In this document: in pieces, positions 47,901-60,065 of the stretch
How positions within the stretch are numbered: the first letter of the stretch is position 1
Layout: every line of letters starts with the position of its first letter
DNA from: Syngnathus acus
Lineage: Eukaryota; Chordata; Actinopteri; Syngnathiformes; Syngnathidae
Length of the DNA: 64,000 nucleotides
Direction of reading: 5' to 3'
NCBI RefSeq assembly: GCF_901709675.1
Contig: NC_051099.1
Location: 2,542,001-2,606,000, forward strand
Notes under the pieces: model-generated
Seen by the model: only the letters and a program-made list of their open reading frames with translations
Databases searched by the model: none
Told to the model about the DNA's origin: nothing
Translations under genes and position numbers: made by a program

Positions 47901-50865
47901 CGTGTTTGGTCGATGGGTAGTTGGTCCGAATTCACCGGCGCAGAATTCAGGATGGCCCTACTTCTTCTTGTCCCCGCTGACATTTTCCATCCCACGAATA
48001 GCTGCACCAATACCATGCATACCTTCATCCTCATCCACGTATGTTCTCCAAATCCAAATGACTTCCCCTAACAGGCAGGCCTCGGTTTGTTCCCCTCCAG
48101 CTCATTTGTATCTGTGAACATTCTTTTTTTTTTTTCCGGTGTGCCTTTTGTCATCTCGGTCCACGTCATTGTCTCCTCTAAACTGCTCTTCCCTCCCTCC
48201 CTCTGTTCAGATCGAGGCAGTGACAGGGACCGTGTCCTGCCCGCCGACGGTCAGGCAGGTCAAAGACTCGTGGAGATCCTCTGTAAGTTTCAAGCGGCAG
48301 CCCCTCGTCGTATGCCCGCAACCAGCCCGCCTGTTGACAGCCGCTCGCCGTGTGCGATTAGCACGCCAGGAGAAGGCTAAACCGTGACGCTAGTCAACGC
48401 AAGAATAAGTCGAACGAAACCGCTCTTCGTATTCAAATTGAAGAGTGTCGTCAATCTTTCCCTTTTCTGCATGTTTTCAAACCAATTCAATATTTACACA
48501 AAGACCTCCCGAAGCATTAAAGGCGACGTGACATCAGTCTCTTGAGTTGTATTATCTGCGTGAACGACGATTAGCCTAGCTAGCTCATTAGCAGCGCTGC
48601 CATTTGAGCTAGCCCGTTAGCAGTGCTGCCACTTTAACAAGAATGTCAGTTAGCGTAGCTCGCTCCATGGTGCCAAATCACCGAATAGATTTCCAGGTCC
48701 GACTCAAAAGTTTCAACAGCTCCATCCAGTGTTTCTCCTCACCCTCATGACTTGTATTTTCCATCCGCCATTCAACGCTTGGACACTTACAGCAGGGTTA
48801 AGTGGATTACGCATACACGGACACGTGCTGCCGTTAATCAGTCTGGTATTGCTAATCCCGCTGCTACGTTTCCCTTATAGCGTAAATGGCCGTTGACTGG
48901 ATGCAGTTGGAAAATAACGTTTTCCTGTGTATGATTATGGTGTCAAAATTTGGTTGAGCGTGTTGAGCGTTCTTTTGGGAGGTGGATTTGAGTTATTTAT
49001 TTTTTAAATACAAGGAGGTGTGTGTGAGCGTTCAGCGGCATGGAACGCGGTGTACTTTAATCTACTTGGTGAGAACGCTTTGCATGATTTCCTGCGCAAA
49101 CAGCTCGCAGTCTCGTCGTGTTTGCGGTGTCGTGGCTCTCGTCGGGCACCAGCACGTGCGCATTTGTCGCTAACGTCTTAACATCTTGTCCCATTAAGGC
49201 CCACAGGAGGATCTCCACCAAGAAGGAAACCAAGGAGAAGCGCGAGAGCAACGAGGAAAGTAAGGAGAATCTGAAGACCAACAAGTCGGACGACTCTGGA
49301 GAGGAGAAGAACGGAGACGACGACTCCCAGAAGAATGGCCAAAAGAAAAAAGGTGAATTGGCTCAAACTTATCATGCTCGCGGGTCCAAGTTTGGACAAT
49401 TATACATAATGAGCACTGTGAAATTCGGATCAAATATCATTCTCTGATGGTGCTATGCAGTTAATTGCAGACGTCCAATTTCCCGTTGTGTTCTGCTGAC
49501 CATGTTGAACCTTGTCCCCGTGTCCACTCGATGTGTGGACTTACGGAACGCCACGTCACTTGAAAAAAGTCGTGTCATTCCCACATGCACTGTCATTCAC
49601 TTGACCACCTCATTCAGCTCACTGCGCAAAGAAATAGATCACTCCTCCCCCCTGCTGGCCAACAGAGTTACTGCAGCTGACTAAATGCTGTTTTCAATCA
49701 TTTGTCTTCAATTTGATTCCCCCTCCCTCCCCAACTAAATTCATAGAACAAAAGACAATAGAGGAAAAACATTAATTTATACATTTTTTAATTCTTCACG
49801 GGGCCTGTGTGATTGCAAACAGGAAACAAGCAGAAGTGGGTCCCCCTGATGATCGAGGGGCCGCGGGAGCGCTCGGCCTCCCGCAATAACAGCAGGCAGA
49901 ACGAAAATCTTCGCCTGCCGCCCAACACCAGGAACGACCTCCGAGGTAAGCTCTTGGCCGTCAGTGTCACGAGACAGTTTTATACTCTCGGACTTCAACT
50001 GTGCTTTTCCCGGTGGCGGGTTTGGCGCGCCCGTTGCAGACTGGCACAGTCAGAAGTACGAGCGGGAGTGGCGCGACGACCACGACGAGGTGTCGAGCGT
50101 CAAGAGCGAGGGGGCGCCGTTCCGCGGCGGCTTCCGGGGACGCGGGCGCGGCCGAGGAAGGGGCCGGGGACGAGGACGCGGCAGAGGTATATTAACAACA
50201 TATTAAAAGTAAACTTTTTTTTGGGGTGATGTTTGCACATGTGCTGTATACATGATGAGATATTCATGTCTCTTCTCTGACTTTCCGTGGAGAGAACTTT
50301 CACAACTCTGATTGCGGCATTGAAGCTTCACCACATTTTTTATTAAAGCAAAACTAACTTAGACTTAGCCCCCCCCCCCCTCTTAATCGAATGCAATTTC
50401 AAGAACCCTTTTGGCACCCCCTTCAGGCCACTACTACTACCACCAAGGCTACAAGTCGTACGAGATGAAAGACGGACCCTACGAAGCGAAATTCAGCAAC
50501 TCAGTCACCTACTACTACGACAACATGAGCAGCAGCGACCTCTACTCGGTGGACCAGGACCTGCTCAAGGACTACATCAAGAGGCAGATGTGAGTTTGGA
50601 GCTGCAGGAGATGTGATGATCTTAATCTCTTGGATGAGTAGAAATTAGAGAGTAGTTGTTAGAATTTGTGAAAACATTTTTTTTGTTGTTGTTGCAGTGA
50701 GTACTACTTCAGCCTGGACAACCTGGAGCGCGATTTCTTCCTCCGCAGGAAGATGGATCAGGACGGCTTCCTGCCCATCGGACTCATCGCCAGCTTCCAC
50801 CGAGTGCAGGCCCTCACCACCGACGTCAACGTCATTCTGGAAGTACGTGCACGATTGCTCCTCTT

Positions 50866-50902
<37 letters not shown>

Positions 50903-53900
50903 GTGCACAAACACGCTGAAGAACTGATGAGTTTCTCATGTCTCTTCTGACATCACTGACGAAAACTTAAAAACAACTCTGATCGCAGCACAAGAACAAA
51001 AGTAGCAAATTGTATTTTTACAAGCTAAGCTTCGGCGCCTGTTTAACACGCGTTTCCCGGCAGGCTCTGAAGGACAGCAAGGAAGTGGAAGTGATTGACA
51101 TGAAGATCCGCCGCAAAGTGGAGCCCGAGAAGTGGCCACTTCCGGGCCTGAGCATGCCCAACCACACCGACTTTGCGCAACTCATCAACTGCCCCGAGTT
51201 CATCCCCAGGCAGCCCAGCGAGGAGCCCGCGGGTGAGGATGCCCGCCGCCCGACTCCATTCGTTCCTGAGCGGACTTTGTTGCAGATTTGAATTAGCTTG
51301 ATCGTCATCGCCTCACTTGTTATGCGAGATGGTCTCCTCCAATGAACGTAGAATCAATGACCGATGCCATCGTCTTTCAGGGTCCCTCAGAGCCTCGACC
51401 CCAGCGCAACGGCCGCCCAAGGCCGAATCGGACACGCCCTCCAACCTTAAGACGATGCCCAAGGGCCTCTCGGCCAGCCTCCCCGACCTGGACTCCGAGT
51501 CCTGGATCGAGGTCAAGAAGAGGCCCAGACCCTCGCCGGCGAGACCCAAGGTCAGCCCGGAGAAGGTGACATCATCATTCTTTCCGTTCCTAGCCGTCGA
51601 TCGGCTCAGTTTATTTTGACGTAGCTCAGCATCCCATCGTTTTGCTCATTTGGTCGCGCCACCTCACCACCATCCTCATCTCCTCCTCCCGCCGGATTGT
51701 GGTCGCGCGCTAACGCAGGCGCCCTCCTCACAGCAGCAGAGGGAAAAAGACGACGCCAGCCGTTCGCCGCTGCCTCATTTGGGCTCCTCGCCGTCTCCCG
51801 CCAACCCCGCAAACAAGGTGACCATGTCAAACCCACGGCTGGCTTTGCACCGGTGTTAAAAAAATAGCGCGAACTGCCGTCTCGAATAAGAACAAAGTTG
51901 TCTCATCAGACCTTGTGCTCGCAGGAGGGCGGCGGCGAGCAGGACGAGCCAGAGGAGCTGGACTTCATGTTCGATGAGGAGATGGAGCAGATGGACGGCC
52001 GGCGCAACACCTTCACCGACTGGTCCGACGAGGACTCTGACGGCGAGATCGACGACCACGACGTCAACAAGATCCTGATCGTGACGCAGACGCCGCCCTA
52101 CCTGCGCAAGCACCCCGGCGGCGACCGCACGGGCCACCACACGTCGCGCGCCAAGCTCTCCAGCGAGCTGGTCAAGGTCATCAACGACGGGCTCTTCTAC
52201 TACGAGCGGGACCTGTGGGACGACACGTACGAGCCAGAGTACGCCACAATCAAGGTGAGGCCCTTTTGGCTTGTCCAATTCATAGAACAGAAAAGAATAG
52301 GTAGCTTCTCAGCGCTTCCGTCTCGTCGCCGCCGCCGCGTTGGAGACATTTCTGTCCCAAAGTTCGACGCCGGAGCAGAAAGCTTCTTCTTAGCTTTGAG
52401 CGGTTTCTGGATGCACGAACACAGACTTTTGTTCTGGGACACTCTTTTTTTGTTGTCGGGCTCTTTTGTGAGGCCTTCACGTGGTTGTCCAGCGCCGTGT
52501 GGAACAGTTTGTGGGAGGAAATAAAGTGCGCGGCCGAGCGGACTGAGCGCTAGCGGGCAGCAGATGAAGCATCAAGTGTGAGTTGGTCGTGAGTCGTTCT
52601 TGGTGATTGTGAGCCGGTCTCGTTTTTTTGGGGTGGCTATTGTCGTCGTCATGGAAGGTTTGCGCGTTGATGCGCGGTGTCTCCGGAATGCGGCGAGAGC
52701 ATGCGGGCGACGGCATAAAGGTGAAGTGAGCCCTCTTCTCACCAATTTTTTTTTTCTTCTCCACATAATTTCCATCTCCTGCAGCAAGAGGTGGAGAACT
52801 TCAAGAAGGTTCACTTGATCAGTCGTGAAGAGTTTGACTGCTTGACCCCAGAGCCTCCCGTCGACCCAAACCAGGAAGTGCCCCCCGGGCCCCCGCAACC
52901 CCAACAGAGTAAGGACTCGCTTTATTATTTTGAAAAGCCACATTTGCTTTTTCAGAGACAATTGGAATCGCTCCCGAAAAAAACAGCGTAGCGCACACTT
53001 GATGATAATAAAGTCGACCTTGCGTGCCTTTTGTCCTCAGTCCCCACAGACGCCCTTGCGAACAAACTCTTCGGCGCACCAGAACCCACGTCGATAGCGC
53101 GGTCGCTCCCGACGACCGTGCCAGAGTCGCCCAACTATCGCGGCGCACGCACACCACGCACGCCACGCACCCCCCACCGGAAGGACGCCACCGCCACGCC
53201 GCGCTTCTACCCGGTGGTTAAGGAAAGCCGGCCCGTCGACGCCAAGGTGAGATGCTAAAATGCCCGCTTGCTCTTGTTTTTGTCTCAACGGGCCACATTG
53301 ATACTGTTCAGACCCCGAGGAAGCGCAAGACCCGACACAGCTCCAACCCGCCCATGGAGTGCCACGTAGGCTGGGTGATGGATTCCAGAGAGCATCGCTC
53401 CAGAACCGCCTCCGTCAGGTGAGGCCCACTATTTAGCGGTAGCAGCCGGAGGCGCGTCCCGCTCACTCTGTCCGTCGCCCCAGCTCAAACGCCAGCCCGT
53501 CGGAGGGCACGCCGGCCCTGGGCAACGTGGGCTGCACGCCGCAGTCCCTACCCAAGTTCCAGCACCCGTCCCACGAGCTTCTCAAGGAGAACGGCTTCAC
53601 GCAACACGTCTACCACAAATACCGCCGGCGCTGCCTCAACGGTAAGCGCCAGTCGAGCGGCGGCGCGCTCTCTGATCCGTGCCTGCGGCCCAACCTAACC
53701 GGGACTCAATCGCAGAGCGCAAGCGGCTGGGGATCGGCCAGTCCCAGGAGATGAACACGCTCTTCCGCTTCTGGTCCTTTTTCCTGCGGGATCACTTCAA
53801 CAGGAAGATGTACGAGGAATTCCGCCAGCTGGTGGTGGAAGACGGCAAAGAAGGCTACAGGTGAAGCAGCAGCCCCTTCCCTTCCTCCCCCAATTGAACG

Positions 53901-54662
53901 CGAGTAACCGTCCGTCCGCTGTGGCTCTTCTAGGTACGGTTTGGAGTGCCTGTTCAGGTACTACAGCTACGGTTTGGAGAAGAAGTTTCGGCCGGATATC
54001 TTCAAGGACTTCCAGGAGGAGACCATGAAAGACTACGAGGCCGGTGAGACGATGAGCCCACAAAGACGGCGCCGAGTCGCCCACTGATCAACGCAAAGGC
54101 CCGAAACACACTTGTGATATAACAAGTTTGCACAAATCGGCTTTCGTGTTTGTTTCTGCGGACACACCCATCCTGCTAGTGATGACTCAGTGTAATTAGA
54201 AAAATGTCACCCTGCAAGACTTGTGTATAGTTTGAATGACCACATTCCTAAAACGAGATCCTGCTGTTACCTTTCCGGATTTACAGGTCAGCTGTACGGA
54301 CTGGAAAAATTCTGGGCCTTCCTCAAATATTCCAAAGCTAAGGCCTTGGAGATCGACCCCAAGCTGCAGGAGTGCCTCAGCAAATTCAAGCGTCTGGAGG
54401 ACTTCAGAATCGACGTGGGTCAAATGGCACCTGAGACTCGGAGAAGAAACGCTGGTTTTAATCTGTGTCGCTCCTTTCTCTCGTGCAGCCGCCGATGGAG
54501 GAAGGAGGCCGCCGGCGTCACTCGTCCAGCGGGGACAACCGGCGCCGCCACCCCTCCCATCCCTCCAGTCGGCCCCACAGCCAGAATAGCTCCAACCCCA
54601 TGGGCGGCGGCGCCGCCGCAGCCAAGGACAACGTCAAACCCGAGGCCAAGACGCTCAAGTAA
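41925..54662 (+). CDS. larp1: LARP1, La-related mRNA 5' cap/TOP-binding protein
   Basis: LARP1 binds the cap and 5'TOP motif of ribosomal-protein mRNAs downstream of mTORC1. Twenty coding exons, from 41925-42294 to 54489-54662, give 1,055 aa in frame (human 1,019-1,096). In order: acidic, disordered N-terminus with [29 protein letters not shown]; a Lys/Glu-rich segment ending [12 protein letters not shown]; an RG-repeat stretch ([18 protein letters not shown], 50119-50186); the La motif (about 345-430, with [20 protein letters not shown] and [19 protein letters not shown]); [20 protein letters not shown]; the conserved [10 protein letters not shown] and HTSRAK region; and three DM15 repeats (about 845-998), which bind the cap. 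All junctions are GT-AG. Start ATG at 41925; an in-frame ATG at 41760 lies in the likely 5' UTR. Confidence 0.97.
42547..42600. repeat. (CA)n microsatellite with TATA interruptions
   Basis: CA-rich tract of about 54 bp, broken once by ATATATA, in LARP1 intron 1. Confidence 0.9.
46611..46640. repeat. (CATT)n microsatellite
   Basis: Seven and a half CATT units in LARP1 intron 1, about 330 bp before exon 2. Confidence 0.95.
48211..48282 (+). other. Candidate 72-nt in-frame cassette exon of LARP1
   Basis: A strong pyrimidine tract and CAG precede 48211, and a consensus donor GTAAGT follows 48282. The 72 nt are open in phase 0 (24 codons starting [10 protein letters not shown]), and the flanking exons 3 and 4 also meet in phase 0, so inclusion would not shift the frame. 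I know of no matching LARP1 exon in mammals. Confidence 0.35.
50871..50899. repeat. Poly(T) run
   Basis: 29 T bases in the LARP1 intron after 50842. Confidence 0.9.
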
Positions 54663-56105
54663 AAACGCAACTGGCGGATATCAAGTCACATGCCGCTGGT
54701 TCAGGGGGGAGGGGGGAGGTTGGGGGGTGCCCCATCAGCTCTCCTTTGATGCATCACAATTTTTTTTTTTTTTTTGTTGCTTGAGAAATGAGGAAGAAAA
54801 TCATCACAAAGAGCTTGATGGATGCGTTTTAAGTTTTTGAGATTTTCCTCTTTCTTTTCTTAACAAGGCAAGCAAGCAACAAGGTGTCAAACACATTTTT
54901 CTTTGCAGATCATTGCCACTCCACCAGGTGGAGATTTTTTTTTTTTCAAGGTTATTTAACCATCCACTATTTTCATTTCCTTCCCTTTCAAGAATTCATT
55001 TTTTATTTTTTTTTTGTGGTGTGGCGGCCTCTGGAAACAATTTTACGATGAGCACATGCAACGACGGCCCTGCTGACATCCGAGCGGACCAAAGCGCCTT
55101 CGAAAAATATTTGATTTGCTGGATTTTTTTCTTTATTATGGACAAGTGGGAGGGGGAAAAAAACATGCTTCAAAAAGAAAAGAGGAGGAGAAGCAGAGTT
55201 GGTTGCGAGTGGCCTTATCGTTAATGGTTTTGCCCTTTTTGTTGGGAGCACGTTTTGCCAAAGTGTTCCAACTGTCTTCCAAGTGTCATTCGGATCCTGT
55301 TACGAGTCCCAACTTGGCTTTTGTCGTTTGGCTTTCTTCATGCTTAAGCGCAACCGGCGTTCCTTTGGAGGAGATTCATGGACCTTAAATGGAGGGGGCG
55401 GGGCTTCCTGACCTTGTTTTTGTGCGTCCCATCCATCAGCATCCATCCGTCAAGGACTGGAAGACTCAATAATCCGCATTACTTGAAGGAGCGGGAAGTG
55501 GCGCAGGTGCTTTGGGTGGCAATTTTTGGGGATGGGTGGGGGGGGGTCCTCCTCCTCCTCTTCTTCACACACACACGCAACTCCTTGTCTTTGGCCAAGT
55601 TGGTTCCTCATGGACGTCCTCCCATCAAGATGTAAATGTGAACTCAACCAATGAAGAGAATTTTTTTTTTTTTTGCTCGACGTTATTTCTGCCTTACACG
55701 TATACGTACTCATTAACATGTTGACGCTTTTGGACTTTTTTTTTCTGGCAGTATTGTTAGTGTGATGCGGGCGGGGGTTTTGTTTTTTTTCTTTCCTTTT
55801 CCCTTTTGACGTCTGGAACATGGAACGTGTATTTAAAGCGACAAAAGGGAACGAAAAAGCAAATCTTGTTTCATGTTGAAATCTGTTAAAATTCCCCCCC
55901 ACTCTTTTTTTTTTCATCAATTGGCGCCTCATCAACAGTTGGATTACTTTTTTGGCGGGTACCGTAAGTCTTAAAACAAATCAGTCCACTTTTTTTTTTG
56001 TCTTCCTGACATGTTTAAAAAAACAACAGCAATTATTTGCCTTCCGTTTTTTGTTCTCACCTGGACGTCGCCCTAATTTTATCTTCCGGTGCAAGCAGAG
56101 CCGGA

Positions 56106-56125
56106 CCCCCCCCCCCCCCCCCCCT
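56106..56125. repeat. Poly(C) run
   Basis: 20 consecutive C bases, with G-quadruplex potential on the minus strand and a likely sequencing trouble spot. Confidence 0.85.
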
Positions 56126-56784
56126 TTCTTCTTCAGGGAGACTTGAAGAGTTTTTGAAGGGACACGATGGGTGCATCAGTGTTTTATGGAGGCTTGGAGA
56201 CAAATGGTAGCTGAAAGAGTGGAAAAACTGATATATAGATGAGAGGGGGAAAAAAACTGCTAGGTTGGCTGCGCTCACTTCTTTTCCACCTGACGGGACC
56301 TTTGGAGAATTTGGGGGATCTTGTGGGAGTCGTCCAGCCCTCAAACAAACTCTAAGAGGGCGCCACGTTCTCGACATGAGCTGGCCGCAAAATGGCGGAG
56401 GGGGTGCCGAAGATGCAAACAGAACAAGGAGAAATCAAAATGAGCGCAGCAGTGTGTGAGGAATATGGCTGGTTATGATGTCTGCAGACTGAAAAGTACA
56501 ATAATGTCATAAAGCCATAAAACATCGAACAAAAAAACCCAACAAAATCTATATGAAGCGTTGAAATTGTTCACTGCATCACTCAAAATATCTTTAGGCT
56601 TGTCATGAGGAAAAAAATGTGAAAAACGCCTGGAAAAAAAATATAAAACGGAAAAATGTAAACTACTTGAATGAGAACTTGTATTATAACATTTAATATT
56701 CACTATCTGCTTTGTAGGCTGATGTGATTGGCTATTATTAGTGTTATTTGTAATTTGTAGTAATTATGCTTTTTTTTTTCCTTT

Positions 56785-56790
56785 AATAAA
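56785..56790 (+). terminator. Candidate LARP1 poly(A) signal
   Basis: AATAAA after a T-rich stretch. It is the clearest signal in the LARP1 3' region and lies before the convergent FAXDC2 gene. Confidence 0.5.
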
Positions 56791-57316
56791 GAAAAAAAAC
56801 ACAAAACGGACAAAAAAACCCTCAAAAACCTTGCCTGCTGAGTCATCATTTCCAGATGTGCCAAAGTAAACATTTATTTCGAGATTTGTCATCACAAAAA
56901 AAAGAGCAGCAAGTAGACAAAGTTCATAAAATGGTTCATGAAAGTTCAATTTCATCATGTTCAAACATGCACACGCTGGCGTAAGTCTTGTTCCACCTCT
57001 TTCGATCAAAGTCGGGCAGTTTCGATGATCAAATGTCTCAAACATTTTAGTGGTGTGCTACAAGTGATTGTCTTCCTCCCTAATTTGCTTGTACTTGTAG
57101 AATTGTGAACGCCACACAAGGTATTTTTGCCCTCATGTAGTTCCTCTCGCAGCCACTAGGGCTCAGTTCCACATTAGTTTCACAGAAAGTTACCAGAACC
57201 ATACTGAATGAACCTCAGTCAGTAAAAACAATCTTAGTGCAAAGACAATTAAAAAAATAAGGGGATTTTAAAACTGATCAACAGGTTTTAAAAGGTGATA
57301 AAATCAAATTGAGCAG

Positions 57317-60065
57317 TCACTGGCCCTTCTTGGGGGTGTCGGGGATGCTTTCACTGAGCGGGGTGAGCCCGGTGAGCAAAGTGTGCCGTTCATACTGCTT
57401 GCTCTGCCGGAACTTGCTGTCGGTGCCGTGCAGGCGGTCCAGCACACCAAACACACCAAAACACTGGTTGAATCTTGGAAGAAAACAAAAAAAGGTGTGT
57501 CACACTTGTGTTTTACTTTTTAACATGACACAGCAACCTGCAAAGTTCCACAGGAGACTAACCTGAGATGGTGAAAGTCGTGGAATTCTGGCGAGGGCAG
57601 GAAGGGCAGGTGGTACCCGCAGTGGGAGATGGTGGTACTAACCAGCGCCAGACAGTACCACATGCACGTCGTGGAAACGTGCGAGCCCAGCAGTACCGGC
57701 CCGATCACCACCGGCAGCAGGTTGGAGAACTAACAACACAAATAAACTAAGTAAAGAAATTCACATTTCCGGGCTCTCTCTAGCGCCGCTGACTCACCAT
57801 ATGCTCCAGGGGATGAGCGTAGGTGGCGACCAGGCCGATCGGAGCGGTCCATTCGTGGTGCTGCTTGTGGAAACGCTTGTAAAGGTGGGGAAGGTGGAAC
57901 AGCCTAACGGGAAGACGTCAAAAGTAAGTTCACTTCCAAGAGCAAATCACATTTTGTTGTCTTACCTGTGCGAGTAGTAAAAGAGAACCTCCTCCAGGAT
58001 GGAGAAGACGCTGAGCTCAGCGAGGGCCCAGTGGAAGGTTGGCAGCTGAGGGCCGCATGGGTCTCCTCTCCAGCCGCTTAAGTGGTAAGCAGCCACCACG
58101 GTGGGCGCGGAGATGAACAGTTGGTTGAACAGTACCGTCTTCAGAGCGTGACGCAGCTTCTCCGGCTCCACCTGCACACAGCCGAGCGTCTTGATCATCG
58201 AGTTCAAATTGCGCAGCGTAGGCAAGAAAAACAAGTGCAAGCTCAATCAATACTTTGATAACGCTCAGATATTGACCTACGGGCACACGTTATCGGCTCG
58301 GCCCGTTATCTATGTTTGACAACAACAACGGCGGCGGCAACTGCGATAGTCAAACGGAGGACTTTGACATGGGAGCAACCAGGCTAAAGTAACAAATGCA
58401 CACCATTTAATTCGATTTTTTTTGTAAAATGTTAAGCTATTCTGACTAGTTAGAATTTTTTAAATATTTTTCTATGTATTCATTTTTCACTTCAGCACCT
58501 TATTTAATGATGTGGTAAATCAGCTATGTAGCCCTCAAACATTTATTTGCTCTCTTAAAATTGCAATTCAAGTCTACAGTACGAGTTGTATAACTTTTAA
58601 TCAATTGGGCTGAAAATAAACTCGCCGAGCAACTTTGTAAACCCGAGTGACTCAACTCTGACTGAGCAGACGTTTACGAGCGCTGATCGTGGCGCACTGC
58701 AAGGATGGCAGACGTGGTTGCATCACATTGGCCGTCAATAGTTTGAGACAATTAGAAATCCTACCGGGTTGTTCTTGTCGGCTTGGATGCGGTAGCGGGT
58801 GATGAAGGATGGCCTCCCGGTGATGTCCGCCACTAGTAGCGCAGCGTTGAAGCCCCAGAACACCACAGTGGGCACTAGCATCGTGCCTGGTGATGTCATA
58901 AATCAAGATTATCTTTAATCTCGGGCAATACACTTTATGATCAACACACATATGACATAATTTGTTCTGTTTATAATTCTCCTCCCATAGATAACATCTG
59001 ATTACAAGAGACTTTCCTCAGACAAAATCCAACCGATGCTCCTTACCCATGTAGAATAAAGCCTCATTGTGGCCCTCAAACATCACGTAGAGTTTGGTCC
59101 ACAAGTTCTGCCAAAAGTCTCCCGAAGCTCCCCAAAACTTTTGAAGATGCCTGCAGCAGAGAGCCAAAACTTTGTTAGACCACAATGGCCATAATTCTGG
59201 ATTTTAGATGTGTAAGGGCAAAAAAAAAAAAAAAAAAAAAAGTCTTATCATTCACATAGTTCAAAAAGAATATAAGTTCGCACCATGTCAATGAATTACC
59301 GAACGCGGCCAAGAACAGAACTCCGGACCCGATGACGACGGCGGCTTTCTTCACGGAATCCCACAGTCCTCCCGACGACTCCTGCAAGGACAGAAAATGA
59401 AGCAAGATGCTGGAGAATCAACTGCTCAAATCACTTCAATCTCAAATGACAATTTTTCAATTCATTACAGGGACTCTTTATCAAGCATATCAGAACATGT
59501 GATTAATGTGGCCTGCATCTCGTGTCGCCTGATCATCCTGGAAGGGGGGGTAGATCTTTTTCCCAGATTGGGTTTCTCAAAAGTTTTTTTTCCTTGCAGA
59601 GATTGGGGAATTTAGACCAGGACGTGGTCTTCATTTTTGCAAATTCTGGTGAAGCCCTTCGTGACTCAATATAAGTAAACTCAATTTAGTGGCGTTGTGT
59701 AAGTGTGTCTGTTATTTAATCCGGTGGCAAAAACAGGAAAACACACTTGGCCGAGCTATTGTGTCCAAAACTAAAAGGATGTTTGTCGGGATGTAAATGA
59801 TGGGTTTAAAGATACACAAGGGTGTCATTTCAGGGTGAACCTAAAAAGCACTCTTCGCTGCCTTTCAGTGACCCTTCCAGTCTCCATTCCTTTGCAACCT
59901 ATTGATGACAAGAACCTCAGTGGCCAATTCCATGTTTTGCCTCTCCTTCTCGTCTCACGTTTTGTTGAGCTAGTTTGTATACTCATTGGATGAAAACCAG
60001 ACATTACATTTTGTATTTCAAAAAGAACTTACCTGTCTGCTGCTGCGTGTTGGTGCTTCCCTCAT
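57317..60065 (-). CDS. faxdc2: FAXDC2, fatty acid hydroxylase domain-containing membrane protein
   Basis: Member of the sterol desaturase/fatty acid hydroxylase superfamily, di-iron enzymes of the endoplasmic reticulum; FAXDC2 has been linked to C4-methyl sterol processing. Eight coding exons (60065-60033, 59381-59284, 59150-59047, 58886-58765, 58171-57966, 57903-57798, 57729-57563, 57473-57317) give 330 aa in frame (human 333). The three histidine boxes are present: HRLFH at the 57966 junction, [10 protein letters not shown], and HCGYHLP...HDFHHLR. The hydrophobic N-terminal half holds likely membrane segments, and the end [14 protein letters not shown] matches the human C-terminus. The second exon uses donor GTGCGA at 59283; a nearer GT at 59299 would break the frame. 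A non-coding first exon probably ends at 60209 (donor GTGAGC). Confidence 0.93.

Larger units (their letters stand above)
54663..57316. other. LARP1 3' UTR and convergent gap to FAXDC2
   Basis: T-rich, long LARP1 3' UTR, probably ending near the AATAAA at 56785-56790, about 2.1 kb after the stop. A 20-base C run lies at 56106-56125. No other gene was recognised. Confidence 0.55.
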
